Below are positions 37,447 through 46,531 of a stretch of DNA of 64,000 nucleotides, piece by piece. Numbering within the stretch: the first letter of the stretch is position 1; the number at the start of each line of letters is the position of its first letter. Below the pieces are notes generated by a model. It saw only the letters and a list, made by a program, of their open reading frames with translations. It was not told where the DNA came from and did not search any database. The DNA is from Roseovarius carneus (GTDB lineage Bacteria > Pseudomonadota > Alphaproteobacteria > Rhodobacterales > Rhodobacteraceae): contig NZ_JAHSPD010000001.1 of assembly GCF_020141465.1 (NCBI RefSeq), positions 434,001 to 498,000 on the forward strand, given 5' to 3'. The position numbers and the translations under genes are program-made.

Positions 37447-38526
37447 TTATTCATTGGTAGGGGATCGTTGGTGTTGTCGCAATGCATCGCTTGCGATCTG
37501 GCGTTCCTCAGCGGCGGGGATGACATGAACCGGCACGCGCCCGAAGAGCGCAAGCTGCGCCGTGATCCGGTCACGTATCTGCGGTGCGTGCTCGCCGATG
37601 CCCCCGGTGAAGGCGATAGCGTCCAGCCCGCCCATCGCAACGATTGCCGATCCGGCATGGCGCGCCGCCCAATAGCAAAAATGCTCCACCGCAAAGCGCG
37701 CCTCGGGCGTATCTGTGTCCAACAGGGTGCGCATGTCATTTGTCCCGGCAAGGCCCAGCAGCCCCGATTGCGTATTCAGCAGACGCGCGGCAGCCTCGGT
37801 GCCCATGTCATCCGCAAGCCTCAGCACCGCCATCGCATCAATGCTTCCGGTGCGCGTGCCCATCACCAGACCCTCAAGCGGCGAATACCCCATGGAATTG
37901 GCCACCGAGCGGCCCTTGTGAATTGCACAAAGCGAGGCCCCGTTGCCCAGATGTAGCGCAAGCAGACGCTCGGGCAGGTCCGTGTCAAACTGCGCAACCA
38001 TCGCCGCATAGCTTAGCCCATGAAACCCATAGCGCCTGATGCCCGCTGCGCGTTGCGCCTCGGGGAGGGCATAGGTGCTGGCGAGGTCGGGTTGATCCGC
38101 ATGAAAGGCGGTATCAAAGCTCGCATATTGCGGCAGATCGGGGCGCTGTGCTGTGATCGCGTGGATCCCGGCCAGCGCGGGCGGATTGTGCAAAGGGGCA
38201 AGCGGCACCATCGCCTCGATTGCCTCTATGACATCGCCCGTGAGACGCGCGGGCCGGGTCAGTGCGGCACCGCCATGCACAACGCGGTGCGCCACAATAT
38301 CGACCGGAACATGTTTGAGCGCGTGCAAAATCGCCAAAATGGCGGCCTGTGTATCGTGGCCCGCTATCGGCCCGGACTGGCCTGCCGCCCGCAGGATCGG
38401 CGCGCGCGCCCCGCCGCCAAGGCCCGTGACGTCTGCCGCCGCAATCTCCGCCAGCGCCCCGTCAAACACAGCCGCCTTCACCGAGGATGACCCGGTGTTC
38501 AGCACCAAGATCGCGGGCGCACTCAT
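37447..38526 (-). CDS. ackA: Acetate kinase
   Basis: AckA interconverts acetyl phosphate plus ADP and acetate plus ATP. The 359-aa protein has ILVLNTGSSSVKAAVFDGAL, RVVHGGAALTRPARLT, YGFHGLSYAAM, LHLGNGASLCAIHKGRSVA, MGTRTGSIDAM and FTGGIGEHAPQIRDRI. It is a little shorter than the typical 400 aa. The ATG at 38524-38526 overlaps the pta stop (ATGA). In this operon it could recover ATP from the acetyl phosphate made by Xsc, parallel to Pta. Confidence 0.93.
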   Translation of the reverse strand: MSAPAILVLNTGSSSVKAAVFDGALAEIAAADVTGLGGGARAPILRAAGQSGPIAGHDTQAAILAILHALKHVPVDIVAHRVVHGGAALTRPARLTGDVIEAIEAMVPLAPLHNPPALAGIHAITAQRPDLPQYASFDTAFHADQPDLASTYALPEAQRAAGIRRYGFHGLSYAAMVAQFDTDLPERLLALHLGNGASLCAIHKGRSVANSMGYSPLEGLVMGTRTGSIDAMAVLRLADDMGTEAAARLLNTQSGLLGLAGTNDMRTLLDTDTPEARFAVEHFCYWAARHAGSAIVAMGGLDAIAFTGGIGEHAPQIRDRITAQLALFGRVPVHVIPAAEERQIASDALRQHQRSPTNE

Positions 38527-39467
38527 GCGCGCGCGCCATGTGCAACAATCGCACCCAGCGCCGCCGAGGCAAGTCGTGCAGCACTCCCCTGACTGCGGGA
38601 CGTCAGCAGGATTGGCACACGCGCGCCCATGACAAGCCCGCCCGCACAACACCCCATGCCCAGAACCATGAGCTTGAAAAGGGCGTTTGCGCTGGTGATG
38701 TTCGGGGTCACGATAATATCGGCATCCCCTGCGACAGGGCTGTCATAGCCTTTCACCTGCGCGGCACTGCGCGATAGGATCAGGTCCATGGCAATCGGTC
38801 CGGCCACATCCGCCTGCGGCACAGCAGTGCGGGCCCAGGCAGCAATTTCGGCACTTTGCACGGTGTTAGAGAGTGATGGGACCGGGTCCTCGCTGGCCCC
38901 CAGAAGGGCGGCGCGCGGGCAGCGCGCGGCGCCCAACATCTCAAAGAGGCGCACGGCGTGGGTCAGGCAGGCCTGCCGTGTCTCGACCGACGGCTCAACA
39001 TTCAGCGCCGCATCGGTCAGCAGCAATGGCCGATCATGGCCCGGCATGGTGATGTGCAGGACATGGCCACAGCGCGCAGACGGCGCGCGCAACCCTGCGC
39101 GCGCGGGCAACAGACCCTTGAGAAAGGTGGTCGTATGCACCTGCCCTTTCATAATCGAATCCGCCTCCCCGTCCCGCACCAGCTTGGCCGCCGCAGAACT
39201 GGCCTCGGCATGGGGTGCATGGATCACCCTGAGGCCGGTAATGTCATAGCCGATCTGCTCTGCCGCCGCTTCAATCTTGGAGCGATCACCAATCAGAATG
39301 GGGCGCGCAAGCCCCGCCTCTGCCGCCTCGCGTATCCCCGCCAGGGGCACGGGCGCACCCGCATTCACCAGCGCCATGCGCGGGGCAGGCAGGCTGTGCG
39401 CTTGGGCCATAAGGCGTGCAGGCGCGACAGGCGCGACCTTGGACAGAAAGGGATAATCGTCGCTCAT
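38523..39467 (-). CDS. pta: Phosphate acetyltransferase (short form, Xsc-linked)
   Basis: A 314-aa phosphate acyltransferase that would convert the acetyl phosphate formed by Xsc to acetyl-CoA. Family features are ARPILIGDRSKIEAAAEQIG, DSIMKGQVHTTTFLKGLL, HVLHITMPGHDRPLLLTDAA and ADIIVTPNITSANALFKLM. It is the short type without the regulatory N-terminal domains of E. coli Pta, typical of sulfonate clusters. The ATG at 39465-39467 follows AAGGA by 7 bases; the longer open frame upstream is not conserved in style. Stop overlaps the ackA start. Confidence 0.9.
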   Translation of the reverse strand: MSDDYPFLSKVAPVAPARLMAQAHSLPAPRMALVNAGAPVPLAGIREAAEAGLARPILIGDRSKIEAAAEQIGYDITGLRVIHAPHAEASSAAAKLVRDGEADSIMKGQVHTTTFLKGLLPARAGLRAPSARCGHVLHITMPGHDRPLLLTDAALNVEPSVETRQACLTHAVRLFEMLGAARCPRAALLGASEDPVPSLSNTVQSAEIAAWARTAVPQADVAGPIAMDLILSRSAAQVKGYDSPVAGDADIIVTPNITSANALFKLMVLGMGCCAGGLVMGARVPILLTSRSQGSAARLASAALGAIVAHGARA

Positions 39468-39526
39468 GCGAGGTCCTTTGCGAATAGGTCCCGACACCCT
39501 CTCATGGGCGCACCGCGTGCCACAAG

Positions 39527-39549
39527 ACCGACCCTTTGATTGGGTCGGC
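39527..39549 (-). promoter_or_regulatory. Hairpin between xsc and pta
   Basis: CCGACCC (39528-39534) and GGGTCGG (39542-39548) form a 7-bp stem in the 101-bp xsc-pta spacer. No T tract follows on the transcribed strand, so it is more likely a processing or stabilising hairpin that could raise xsc levels above the downstream genes than a full terminator. Confidence 0.45.
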
Positions 39550-39568
39550 CCCGTGCGCGTCGTGCCAC

Positions 39569-41344
39569 TCAGACTTGCTGGGGGCGCATATCCGCACGGT
39601 TGATGCCCGCCACAGCCACGGGGACTTTCATCGCGTCGCGGCGGAAGGGCTCGCCCAACTCTTGGTTGATCATCGCCTCGATCAGGGTGGTTTTCCCGTG
39701 TTTCATTTGGTCCTCGATGGCGGTGTTGAGCGCCGCTGTCAGCTCCTCCATCGTGTGGGCGACCACACCTTGCAGGCCGCACGCCTTGGCAATGCCCGCG
39801 TAGGAGACCTGCTCATCAAGCTCGGTACCGACAAAATTATCGTCAAACCAAAGCGTCGAGTTGCGCTTTTCCGCGCCCCATTGGTAGTTGCGGAACACGA
39901 TCTGCGTCACGGCAGGCCATTCCTCGCGGCCAATCGCCGTCAGCTCGGTCACGGCAATGCCAAAAGCCCCATCGCCCGAGAAGCCCACGACAGGCACATC
40001 CGGGCAGCCGATCTTGGCCCCAACGACCGAAGGCAGGCCATAGCCGCAAGGACCAAAGAGACCGGGTGCGAGGTATTTGCGGCCCTCTTCAAAGCTTGGA
40101 TAGGCGTTGCCGATGGCGCAATTATTGCCAATATCGGACGAGATAATCGCCTCCTTCGGCAGAGCCGCCTGAATGGCGCGCCACGCCATGCGGGGGCTCA
40201 TCCAATCGGGCTTGGCACCGCGCGCGCGTTCGTTCCATGTCGTGCCGGGATCATCCTCTTCATGGTCCATGGAACTGAGCTGCTGCGCCCATGCGGATTT
40301 CGTCTGGGCGATGGTGTTGCGACGCGCTTCGCGGCCCTCGTCACCCGCCATGCCGGAGAGTTTTGCGAGGATGGACTGCGCCACTTTCTTCGCGTCTCCA
40401 ATGATGCCCACGCTGACCTTCTTGGTCAGGCCAATGCGGTCGGGGTTGATATCGACCTGAATGATCTTGGCCTCGCTGGGCCAGTAATCCATGCCATATC
40501 CCGGCAGGGTCGAGAACGGGTTGAGGCGGGTGCCAAGACACAGCACCACGTCCGCCTTCGAGATAAGCTCCATCGCGGCTTTGGAGCCGTTATAGCCCAA
40601 TGGCCCCGCAAAAAGAGGGTGCGAGCCAGGAAAGGCGTCATTGTGCTGATAGCCCACGCAGACTGGCGCATCGAGACGCTCGGCCAGCGCGGCGCTATCG
40701 CCGATCGCCCCGGCGAGAACAACGCCCGCACCGTTCAGAATGACGGGGAACTTGGCCTCCGACAGGAGCGCCGCCGCCTGATCCAGTGCCGCGTCACCAC
40801 CATTCGGACGCTCGAAGGTGACAATCTCGGGCAGGTCGATATCAATCACTTGGGTCCAGAAATCACGCGGCATATTGAGCTGCGCTGGGGCGCTCGCGCG
40901 CTTGGCCTGAAGGATCACGCGGTTCAGGACCTCGGCCACGCGGCTGGGGTCGCGCACCTCCTCTTGGTAGGCGACGCAATCCTTGAAGAGGTTCATTTGC
41001 TCCATCTCCTGAAAACCACCCTGCCCTAGCGTCTTGTTGGCGGCTTGCGGTGTGACCAACAAAAGCGGCGTGTGATTCCAATAGGCGGTTTTCACGGCGG
41101 TGACGAAGTTGGTGATGCCAGGGCCGTTCTGGGCGATCATCATCGACATCTTGCCGGTCGCGCGGGTGTAGCCATCGGCCATCATCCCGCCAGAGCCTTC
41201 ATGCGCGCAATCCCAGAAATTGATGCCCGCCTCGCCAAAAATATCAGAGATCGGCATCATGGCCGAGCCGATGATCCCGAACGCATGTTCGATCCCGTGC
41301 ATTTGCAGGGTTTTGACGAAAGCTTCTTCGGTGGTCATTTTCAT
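39569..41344 (-). CDS. xsc: Sulfoacetaldehyde acetyltransferase
   Basis: Xsc is a thiamine-diphosphate enzyme that cleaves sulfoacetaldehyde with phosphate to acetyl phosphate and sulfite, the desulfonation step for taurine and related C2 sulfonates. The 591-aa protein starts MKMTTEEAFVKTLQMHGIEH and contains the catalytic Glu region DCAHEGSGGMMADGY, AQNGPGITNFVTAVKTAYWN, and the ThDP motif from VGFSGDGAFGIAVTEL to FRNYQWGAEKRN. The long shared pattern with known Xsc proteins makes the call firm. It is followed by pta and ackA and preceded by tauR. Confidence 0.96.
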   Translation of the reverse strand: MKMTTEEAFVKTLQMHGIEHAFGIIGSAMMPISDIFGEAGINFWDCAHEGSGGMMADGYTRATGKMSMMIAQNGPGITNFVTAVKTAYWNHTPLLLVTPQAANKTLGQGGFQEMEQMNLFKDCVAYQEEVRDPSRVAEVLNRVILQAKRASAPAQLNMPRDFWTQVIDIDLPEIVTFERPNGGDAALDQAAALLSEAKFPVILNGAGVVLAGAIGDSAALAERLDAPVCVGYQHNDAFPGSHPLFAGPLGYNGSKAAMELISKADVVLCLGTRLNPFSTLPGYGMDYWPSEAKIIQVDINPDRIGLTKKVSVGIIGDAKKVAQSILAKLSGMAGDEGREARRNTIAQTKSAWAQQLSSMDHEEDDPGTTWNERARGAKPDWMSPRMAWRAIQAALPKEAIISSDIGNNCAIGNAYPSFEEGRKYLAPGLFGPCGYGLPSVVGAKIGCPDVPVVGFSGDGAFGIAVTELTAIGREEWPAVTQIVFRNYQWGAEKRNSTLWFDDNFVGTELDEQVSYAGIAKACGLQGVVAHTMEELTAALNTAIEDQMKHGKTTLIEAMINQELGEPFRRDAMKVPVAVAGINRADMRPQQV

Positions 41345-41433
41345 GGGAGGAGCGTCCTTATGACGAGAGGCGCGGGGCGCGCGGAGTTGGCCGGAATTCT
41401 GCCCTGGAACTTATCGCCGCGCCGCACAGCGCT

Positions 41434-41466
41434 GTAGGGCCAGTTGCGACTATCGGATAAGGCCAG
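41434..41466 (-). promoter_or_regulatory. Candidate TauR repeat pair upstream of xsc
   Basis: Read on the minus strand, CTGGCCTTAT (41457-41466) and CTGGCCCTAC (41434-41443) are direct repeats 23 bp apart. Each matches the TauR-type box CTGGACYTAA at 8 of 10 positions with the same A-to-C change. They lie about 90-120 bp upstream of the xsc ATG, a plausible activator position. Weaker than the pair in front of tauR. Confidence 0.5.
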
Positions 41467-41490
41467 AGGGGTGGCCCTCGCCCTCATATT

Positions 41491-42978
41491 TCAATGCGCG
41501 TCCGGCGTTGCTCCGGTGGGTGCCACGTCCAATTCGCGTGCAAGGATGGCGAGCCCCTCGGGGATACGTTCCTTGGGGATGGACGAATACGCGAGGCGGT
41601 AGAAATTGCGTGGCGGATCCGCACCGTGAAAGAACGGCGCGCCCGGCTCGATCAATACGCCAAAGGCTCCCAACCGCCGCCCGAGCGCCTCCATATCCGC
41701 CCCCTCCGGCGCGCGCATCCAGATGGACGATCCGCCATGCAGGCCGCGCCCCGCCACGGTGAGGCCAAGTTCCGCCGCCGCCTGCTCCATCACCGCGCGG
41801 CGACCTGCATAGACGGTGCTCATCCGGCGGATCAGGCTGTCGTAATGCCCAAGGCTGAGAAAATAGGCCGCCGTGCGCTGCATCAGCCCCGGAGGATGAC
41901 GCAGGACGCTGGCGCGCAGGGCGCGGACCTCGCGGATAAAGGCGCGCGGCCCGACAAGATAGCCAAGGCGCAGACCCGGAAAGATGGATTTGGAGAAGCT
42001 GCCCACATAGATCACCCGCCCATCGCGATCGAGCGATTTGAGCGCGGGCGACGGCGCGCCAAGAAACGACATCTCGAACTCGTAATCATCCTCCACGATC
42101 AGGGCGTCCATCGCGCACGCCTTGTCCAGAAGCGCGCAGCGCCGGGCCATGGGCATGGTCGCGTTGGTCGGGCATTGGTGGCTCGGCGTGCAGAAAATGA
42201 CATCCGCCTGATCGGGCAGCGCCTCGGGCGGGAGACCGTCCTCATCAACAGGAACCACCTCCAGATGACAGCGCGATTGCTCCAGAATATCGCGCAACGC
42301 GTGATAGCACGGGTCTTCCACCACCGCCGTACGCCGCTGGGTCAGCAAAACCTGTGCTGTCATCCAAAGCGCGTTCTGCGCGCCCATTGTGACGAGGATT
42401 TCATCCGGTTCGGCCAGAATACCCCGCCGCGGCAATGTATGACGCGCGATGAACTCAATCAGCTTGGGGTCGTCCTGATCATAATAATCGGTGGTGAGCG
42501 CGTGAAAATCCTTTTGGCCTAGCGCGCGCAGAGCGCAGTGCCGCCAGTTTGCGTGATCAAAAAGCTTCGGATCGGTCTGGCCATAGACGAACGGATAGCG
42601 ATAGGTGGACCAGTTCTGAGGCTTCTCAGGCGTCGCCCCCCCGGTAAAGCGGCGGCCCAACGCGCGGGACCAGTCGATCTTGTCCTCGCCCATGGGCATC
42701 GCGGCAAAGCGCGGCGGCTCAGGCGCGCTTTGCGAGACGAAAAACCCAGACCGGTCGCGCGCGCTGAGGTAATCATTCGCCTGAAGCTCGGTATAGGCCA
42801 GCGTGACGGTGATCCGGCTGATCCCGAGATGCTGGGCCAGCTTGCGCGACGAGGGCAGCTTTTCACCCTTGGCAAAGCGGCCCGACAGAATGCCCTCGGC
42901 GATCATCTGCTGAATCTGCGCCTGAAGCGTGCCTGTGGCATCGGGGCTGAGGAAGAATGTCTCGACGGATATGGTCAT
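41491..42978 (-). CDS. tauR: TauR-like MocR/GntR regulator
   Basis: A 495-aa MocR-type regulator: an N-terminal GntR winged helix (KLPSSRKLAQHLGISRITVT, about residues 40-59) fused to an aminotransferase-like domain with the PLP lysine in VGSFSKSIFPGLRLGYLVG. TauR of this family binds taurine-related amino compounds as aldimines and activates taurine genes. Here it is on the same strand as and directly upstream of xsc-pta-ackA-soe. Two exact-type TauR boxes lie 15-46 bp before its start codon, which suggests autoregulation. tpa and tauABC are not in the window. Confidence 0.88.
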   Translation of the reverse strand: MTISVETFFLSPDATGTLQAQIQQMIAEGILSGRFAKGEKLPSSRKLAQHLGISRITVTLAYTELQANDYLSARDRSGFFVSQSAPEPPRFAAMPMGEDKIDWSRALGRRFTGGATPEKPQNWSTYRYPFVYGQTDPKLFDHANWRHCALRALGQKDFHALTTDYYDQDDPKLIEFIARHTLPRRGILAEPDEILVTMGAQNALWMTAQVLLTQRRTAVVEDPCYHALRDILEQSRCHLEVVPVDEDGLPPEALPDQADVIFCTPSHQCPTNATMPMARRCALLDKACAMDALIVEDDYEFEMSFLGAPSPALKSLDRDGRVIYVGSFSKSIFPGLRLGYLVGPRAFIREVRALRASVLRHPPGLMQRTAAYFLSLGHYDSLIRRMSTVYAGRRAVMEQAAAELGLTVAGRGLHGGSSIWMRAPEGADMEALGRRLGAFGVLIEPGAPFFHGADPPRNFYRLAYSSIPKERIPEGLAILARELDVAPTGATPDAH

Positions 42979-42992
42979 GCGATCAGCCTAGA

Positions 42993-43024
42993 CTGGACTT
43001 AAGCCTCACGCAATCTGGACTTAG
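42993..43024. promoter_or_regulatory. TauR box direct repeat upstream of tauR
   Basis: CTGGACTTAA (42993-43002) and CTGGACTTAG (43015-43024) are direct repeats 22 bp apart, two helical turns. They match the CTGGACYTAA half-site that I recall for TauR of Rhodobacter. They lie immediately upstream of tauR and between it and the two small membrane genes. Confidence 0.75.
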
Positions 43025-43028
43025 CCAT

Positions 43029-43592
43029 TCAGAGGATATCATCCACCATCGGATCGGCACGCCGTTTGCGCCATTTGCGCCAGCGCGCATAGATGGCCCA
43101 GAAGAAAGCGGCGAGCGCAGTCAGGATGATGATGTTGAGCCACGGGATGATGCGCACATCGGGGCTGTCCACCGCGCGCACGGAGATGGCGTTGGGAAAG
43201 ATCGTGAGGAACTCCGCCCGCCAGCCGTAATGTTTGATCACCACCCATTGCGGAGCCGCACTGGTGGAGCGCATGTCAGCGGCCTCGGCATGAAGATTGG
43301 AGCTGTCGAATTTGAAATAGGGCGGCCAGCCCCAGCCGGTATCCTCATTGCGGTAGACCATCACCCGGCCATTGGTGAGCACGGCGGAGATGAAAAACAC
43401 ATCGCGATTCGTGGCAGTGCCGTCAGAGCCTATGTCGGCCTGCGCCCAGAAGAGCCTGTTCTCGCCCGGATCAATCCGGCGCACATCCGTCTCGGTGATC
43501 CGCGCGACATCATGCTGTGGCAAGGTGTAATGCAAAAACCCTAAGGTAAACGTCCAGAACACACCCCAGAAGACCCATTTGGCATAGCGCAT
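43029..43592 (-). CDS. DUF1523 family membrane protein
   Basis: A 187-aa protein of the DUF1523 family common in Rhodobacterales. It has an N-terminal TM helix (WVFWGVFWTFTLGFLHYTLP, about 6-25), a periplasmic middle domain (DVARITETDVRRIDPGENRL, WPPYFKFDSSNLHAEA, VVIKHYGWRAEFLTIFPNA) and a second TM near the C-terminus (IIPWLNIIILTALAAFFWAI, about 148-167) ending in a basic tail. Function unknown. It follows a small membrane protein gene and ends just before the TauR boxes, so it is not obviously part of the sulfonate unit. Confidence 0.8.
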   Translation of the reverse strand: MRYAKWVFWGVFWTFTLGFLHYTLPQHDVARITETDVRRIDPGENRLFWAQADIGSDGTATNRDVFFISAVLTNGRVMVYRNEDTGWGWPPYFKFDSSNLHAEAADMRSTSAAPQWVVIKHYGWRAEFLTIFPNAISVRAVDSPDVRIIPWLNIIILTALAAFFWAIYARWRKWRKRRADPMVDDIL

Positions 43593-43602
43593 GGCGGCCC
43601 CC

Positions 43603-43869
43603 TTAGCTGTAATTTGTGAGATAAACGATCGTCGAGACCACGCTGACGGGCACGATATAGACCAGCAGGATCAGTTTGCGCCGCAGCGAGCCCTCATATT
43701 CCTTGAGCCCCTTGCCCACGAAATCTTCCATGCTGCCCGGACGGCCCTGCACGTTCCAATCGGCCTCAAGCTTGCCGCGCCGCACAGCGCGCGAATACAT
43801 CGACAACGCCACATAGACGATGGTCAAAAGTATCCCGCCAATGATGATAAGCCGCACAAGTGCTGCCAT
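43603..43869 (-). CDS. Small two-TM membrane protein
   Basis: An 88-aa protein with TM segments at about 4-23 (VRLIIIGGILLTIVYVALSM) and 64-83 (LILLVYIVPVSVVSTIVYL), and a cytosolic or periplasmic loop containing LEADWNVQGRPGSMEDFVG. It begins at ATG 43867-43869 and lies 10 bp upstream of the DUF1523 gene, so the two are probably co-transcribed. I do not recognise a named family; small proteins of this kind commonly accompany DUF1523 genes in related genomes (recalled, not checked). Confidence 0.65.
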   Translation of the reverse strand: MAALVRLIIIGGILLTIVYVALSMYSRAVRRGKLEADWNVQGRPGSMEDFVGKGLKEYEGSLRRKLILLVYIVPVSVVSTIVYLTNYS

Positions 43870-44152
43870 GGTGATTATCCCCTTTGAGACTTACTTAGCG
43901 ATTGAGCGGGGTTTGTCCACCATCCGAATGGGTGCTGCGCCGGGGGCCTACTCGCACGCCGAAAGGCGCAGGCGCACGAAGGTCCGCGCCTCGGTAGCGC
44001 CTGCAAGGATGAAGGCGGAAAGCATCAGAGCGCGAATGGGCGGGGCATAGGTTCAGACCTCACAATGCGCAGACCTCACCTAACACGCCCAGCGGCCTCT
44101 GTCACGAGGGGCACGGGGTGCGCGCCCCTCGCTGGATTTGCTCACGCCGGGC

Positions 44153-45361
44153 TTAGCCGACGACGTTGAACTCAGGCCCGTAGGGATAATACGTGATATC
44201 CTCGTTGCCGTCCTCGGTGATGATCAAAACATCATGCTCGCGGTAGCCGCCAGCACCGGGTTGATCATTAGCGATGGTCAGCATCGGCTCCATCGAAATC
44301 ACCATGCCGGGCTCCAGCACCGTGTCGATATCCTCGCGCAGCTCCAGCCCCGCCTCGCGGCCATAGTAATGCGACAGGATGCCGAAGGAGTGGCCATAGC
44401 CGAACGTGCGGTATTGCAGCAATTGGCGCTCTTCGAGGAAGTCATTGATCTTGTGCGTCACCTCGGCACAGGACACACCGGGCTTCAAAAGGCTCATGCC
44501 GTATTCATGCGCGGCCACGTTGGCCTCCCAGATTTTCAGGCTGGCGGGATCGACCTCACCCACGAACATCGTCCGCTCAAGGGCTACATAGTAGCTGGAG
44601 ATCATCGGGAAGGTGTTGAGGCTGAGGATATCGCCACGCTCCAATTGCCGCGCGGTGACGGGGTTGTGCGCGCCATCGGTGTTGATACCTGATTGGAACC
44701 AGACCCAGCTGTCGCGGTATTCGGCATCGGGGAAGACCTTTGCGATCTCCATTTCCATCGCGTCACGGCCCGCCATGGCCACGTCAATCTCGCGCGTGCC
44801 GACCTTGACCGCATCTTTGATCGCATAGCCGCCCACATCCGCCACGTTGCAGCATTTGCGGATCAGCTCCAGCTCGGCCGGGCTCTTGGCCATACGCTGC
44901 ACCATGGTGGCGCCTGCAATGTCCACGGACTTGGACGGCTGCATGAACACATCCAGCTTGGATTTCTGCAAGAGCGTGAGGTGGTCGGCCTCATAGCCCA
45001 CAACCTTGCCCGTGCCACAGACGGACAGGATCGCGCGCCAGTAATTGTCGCGCTGCCAATCGGTATAGGTGATGTTGTCGCCATGGCAGCGGCGCCAGGG
45101 CTGACCCGCGTCGATGCCGGCCGAGATGGTCACATCCTGGTCGGCGGTGACAACAAGGCCGTAGGGGCGACCAAAGGCGCAATAGAGAAAGCCGCTATAA
45201 TAAGCGATATTGTGCATGGAGGTGAACACAGCCACCTCAACACCCAACTCGGCCATGCGCGCGCGCAGACCCTTGAGGCGCGCGTCATATTCGGACGCGG
45301 AGAATTGCAGCGGGGCTTTTTCGCCGTTGTGAAAACGGTAGAACTCAGGACGTGCAGTCAT
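44153..45361 (-). CDS. Creatinase (creatine amidinohydrolase)
   Basis: A 402-aa M24-fold protein closely following the Pseudomonas creatinase pattern: AVFTSMHNIAYYSGFLYCAF, GQPWRRCHGDNITYTDWQRD, WFQSGINTDGAHNPVTARQL (with the proposed active-site His), RTFGYGHSFGILSHYYGREA, LELREDIDTVLEPGMVISME and GGYREHDVLIITE. Creatinase hydrolyses creatine to sarcosine and urea and, unlike other M24 members, is not metal dependent. AAGGAGG is 7 bases before the ATG at 45359-45361. It is divergent from the P1-family gene. DddP, another M24 enzyme of roseobacters, was considered and fits less well. Confidence 0.9.
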   Translation of the reverse strand: MTARPEFYRFHNGEKAPLQFSASEYDARLKGLRARMAELGVEVAVFTSMHNIAYYSGFLYCAFGRPYGLVVTADQDVTISAGIDAGQPWRRCHGDNITYTDWQRDNYWRAILSVCGTGKVVGYEADHLTLLQKSKLDVFMQPSKSVDIAGATMVQRMAKSPAELELIRKCCNVADVGGYAIKDAVKVGTREIDVAMAGRDAMEMEIAKVFPDAEYRDSWVWFQSGINTDGAHNPVTARQLERGDILSLNTFPMISSYYVALERTMFVGEVDPASLKIWEANVAAHEYGMSLLKPGVSCAEVTHKINDFLEERQLLQYRTFGYGHSFGILSHYYGREAGLELREDIDTVLEPGMVISMEPMLTIANDQPGAGGYREHDVLIITEDGNEDITYYPYGPEFNVVG

Positions 45362-45547
45362 TTCGACCCTCCTTGAAAAAGAAAGATCCCGGCGTTCAGG
45401 ACTGTGTGTGCAAAGGTCTTTTGCCCCTGATGGGACGAGCGGCGCCACCGCTCTGACCTGACGCTCTTCTTGCCGATCCTATGGATTCTGGCAAGATAAA
45501 TTTGCGTGAGGCCCATGATCCAAGAGACCCATGAGAAGGAAACAGCA

Positions 45548-46531
45548 ATGACCATCCGCCCCGGCGCAAGGAACCTGATCACCGATGTGCCAGGCCTTTT
45601 GGTCGGGCAGGCTTCGGACGCGGTTTTGAAAAGCGGGGTGACGGTGTTGACCGGAGCGCAGCCCTTTACCACTGGGGTGCACGTGATGGGCGGCGCGCCG
45701 GGCACGCGGGAGACCGATTTGCTTGCCCCCGACAAGGTGGTGGATCAGGTCGATGCGCTGGTTCTGTCCGGGGGCTCGGCCTTTGGCCTCGATGCCTGCT
45801 CAGGCGTGGTGGATGGGCTACGCGCTGCGGGGCGTGGATTTGCCGTGGGTGAGGCGCGCGTGCCGATTGTGCCGGGCGCAATCCTCTTTGATCTTTTGAA
45901 CGGCGGGCAAAAGGATTGGGATGCGAATCCCTACCGCACCTTGGGGCTGGAGGCTTTGGTGCAAGCTGGCGAGGCATTCGATCTGGGCAGTTTTGGCGCG
46001 GGCACCGGCGCGATCTGCGCGGATGTGAAGGGGGGCATCGGTTCCGCCTCGGCGGTGCTGCCCTCGGGCCACTTGGTGGGAGCCTTGGTGGCTGTCAACG
46101 CGCTCGGCTCACCCTTGGTGAACGGTGGTCCGGAGTTTTGGGCCGCCCCGTTTGAGATGGGCGCGGAGTTTGGCGGGCGCGGCCTGCCACCCGCGTTTGG
46201 CGAGGTTCAGATGCCACGCACCAAGCTGGGCGCGCAAGGGGCCACCACCATCGGGATCATTGCCACGGATGCCGCCCTGAGCCAGGCTGAATGCACACGG
46301 ATGGCCGTGGCGGCCCATGATGGGTTCGCGCGCGCGCTTTTGCCATCACACACGCCCATGGACGGGGATCTGATCTTTACCGTCAGCACAGGCGCGCGGG
46401 ACGGCGGTGACAGGCTGATGCTGGGACATGTCGCGGCGACCTGCATGGCGCGCGCGATCGCGCGAGGCGTTTACGCGGCGCACAAAGCTGAGGGCGACAC
46501 GTTGCCTGCGTGGTGCAATCTGGCAGGCTAA
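45548..46531 (+). CDS. P1-family peptidase (DmpA/BapA-like)
   Basis: A 327-aa member of the DmpA/L-aminopeptidase D-esterase family, N-terminal nucleophile enzymes that self-cleave. Visible are NLITDVPGLLVGQASD, GVTVLTGAQPFTTGVHVMGG, ALVLSGGSAFGLDACSGVVD, FGAGTGAICADVKGGIGSAS and, at the usual cleavage position, AQGATTIGIIATDAALSQ, where Thr would be the nucleophile. The ATG at 45548 has AAGGA 7 bases upstream. Divergent from creatinase, so the two may share regulation. Substrate unknown. Confidence 0.87.
   Translation: MTIRPGARNLITDVPGLLVGQASDAVLKSGVTVLTGAQPFTTGVHVMGGAPGTRETDLLAPDKVVDQVDALVLSGGSAFGLDACSGVVDGLRAAGRGFAVGEARVPIVPGAILFDLLNGGQKDWDANPYRTLGLEALVQAGEAFDLGSFGAGTGAICADVKGGIGSASAVLPSGHLVGALVAVNALGSPLVNGGPEFWAAPFEMGAEFGGRGLPPAFGEVQMPRTKLGAQGATTIGIIATDAALSQAECTRMAVAAHDGFARALLPSHTPMDGDLIFTVSTGARDGGDRLMLGHVAATCMARAIARGVYAAHKAEGDTLPAWCNLAG

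Noticed and set aside
39536..41029. A long plus-strand frame across xsc
   Set aside because: Antisense shadow of the firmly identified xsc gene.
44153..45361. DMSP lyase DddP as identity of the M24 protein
   Set aside because: The sequence follows the creatinase pattern over nearly its whole length (FLYCAF, GQPWRR, TDWQRDNY, GINTDGAHNP), which is more specific.
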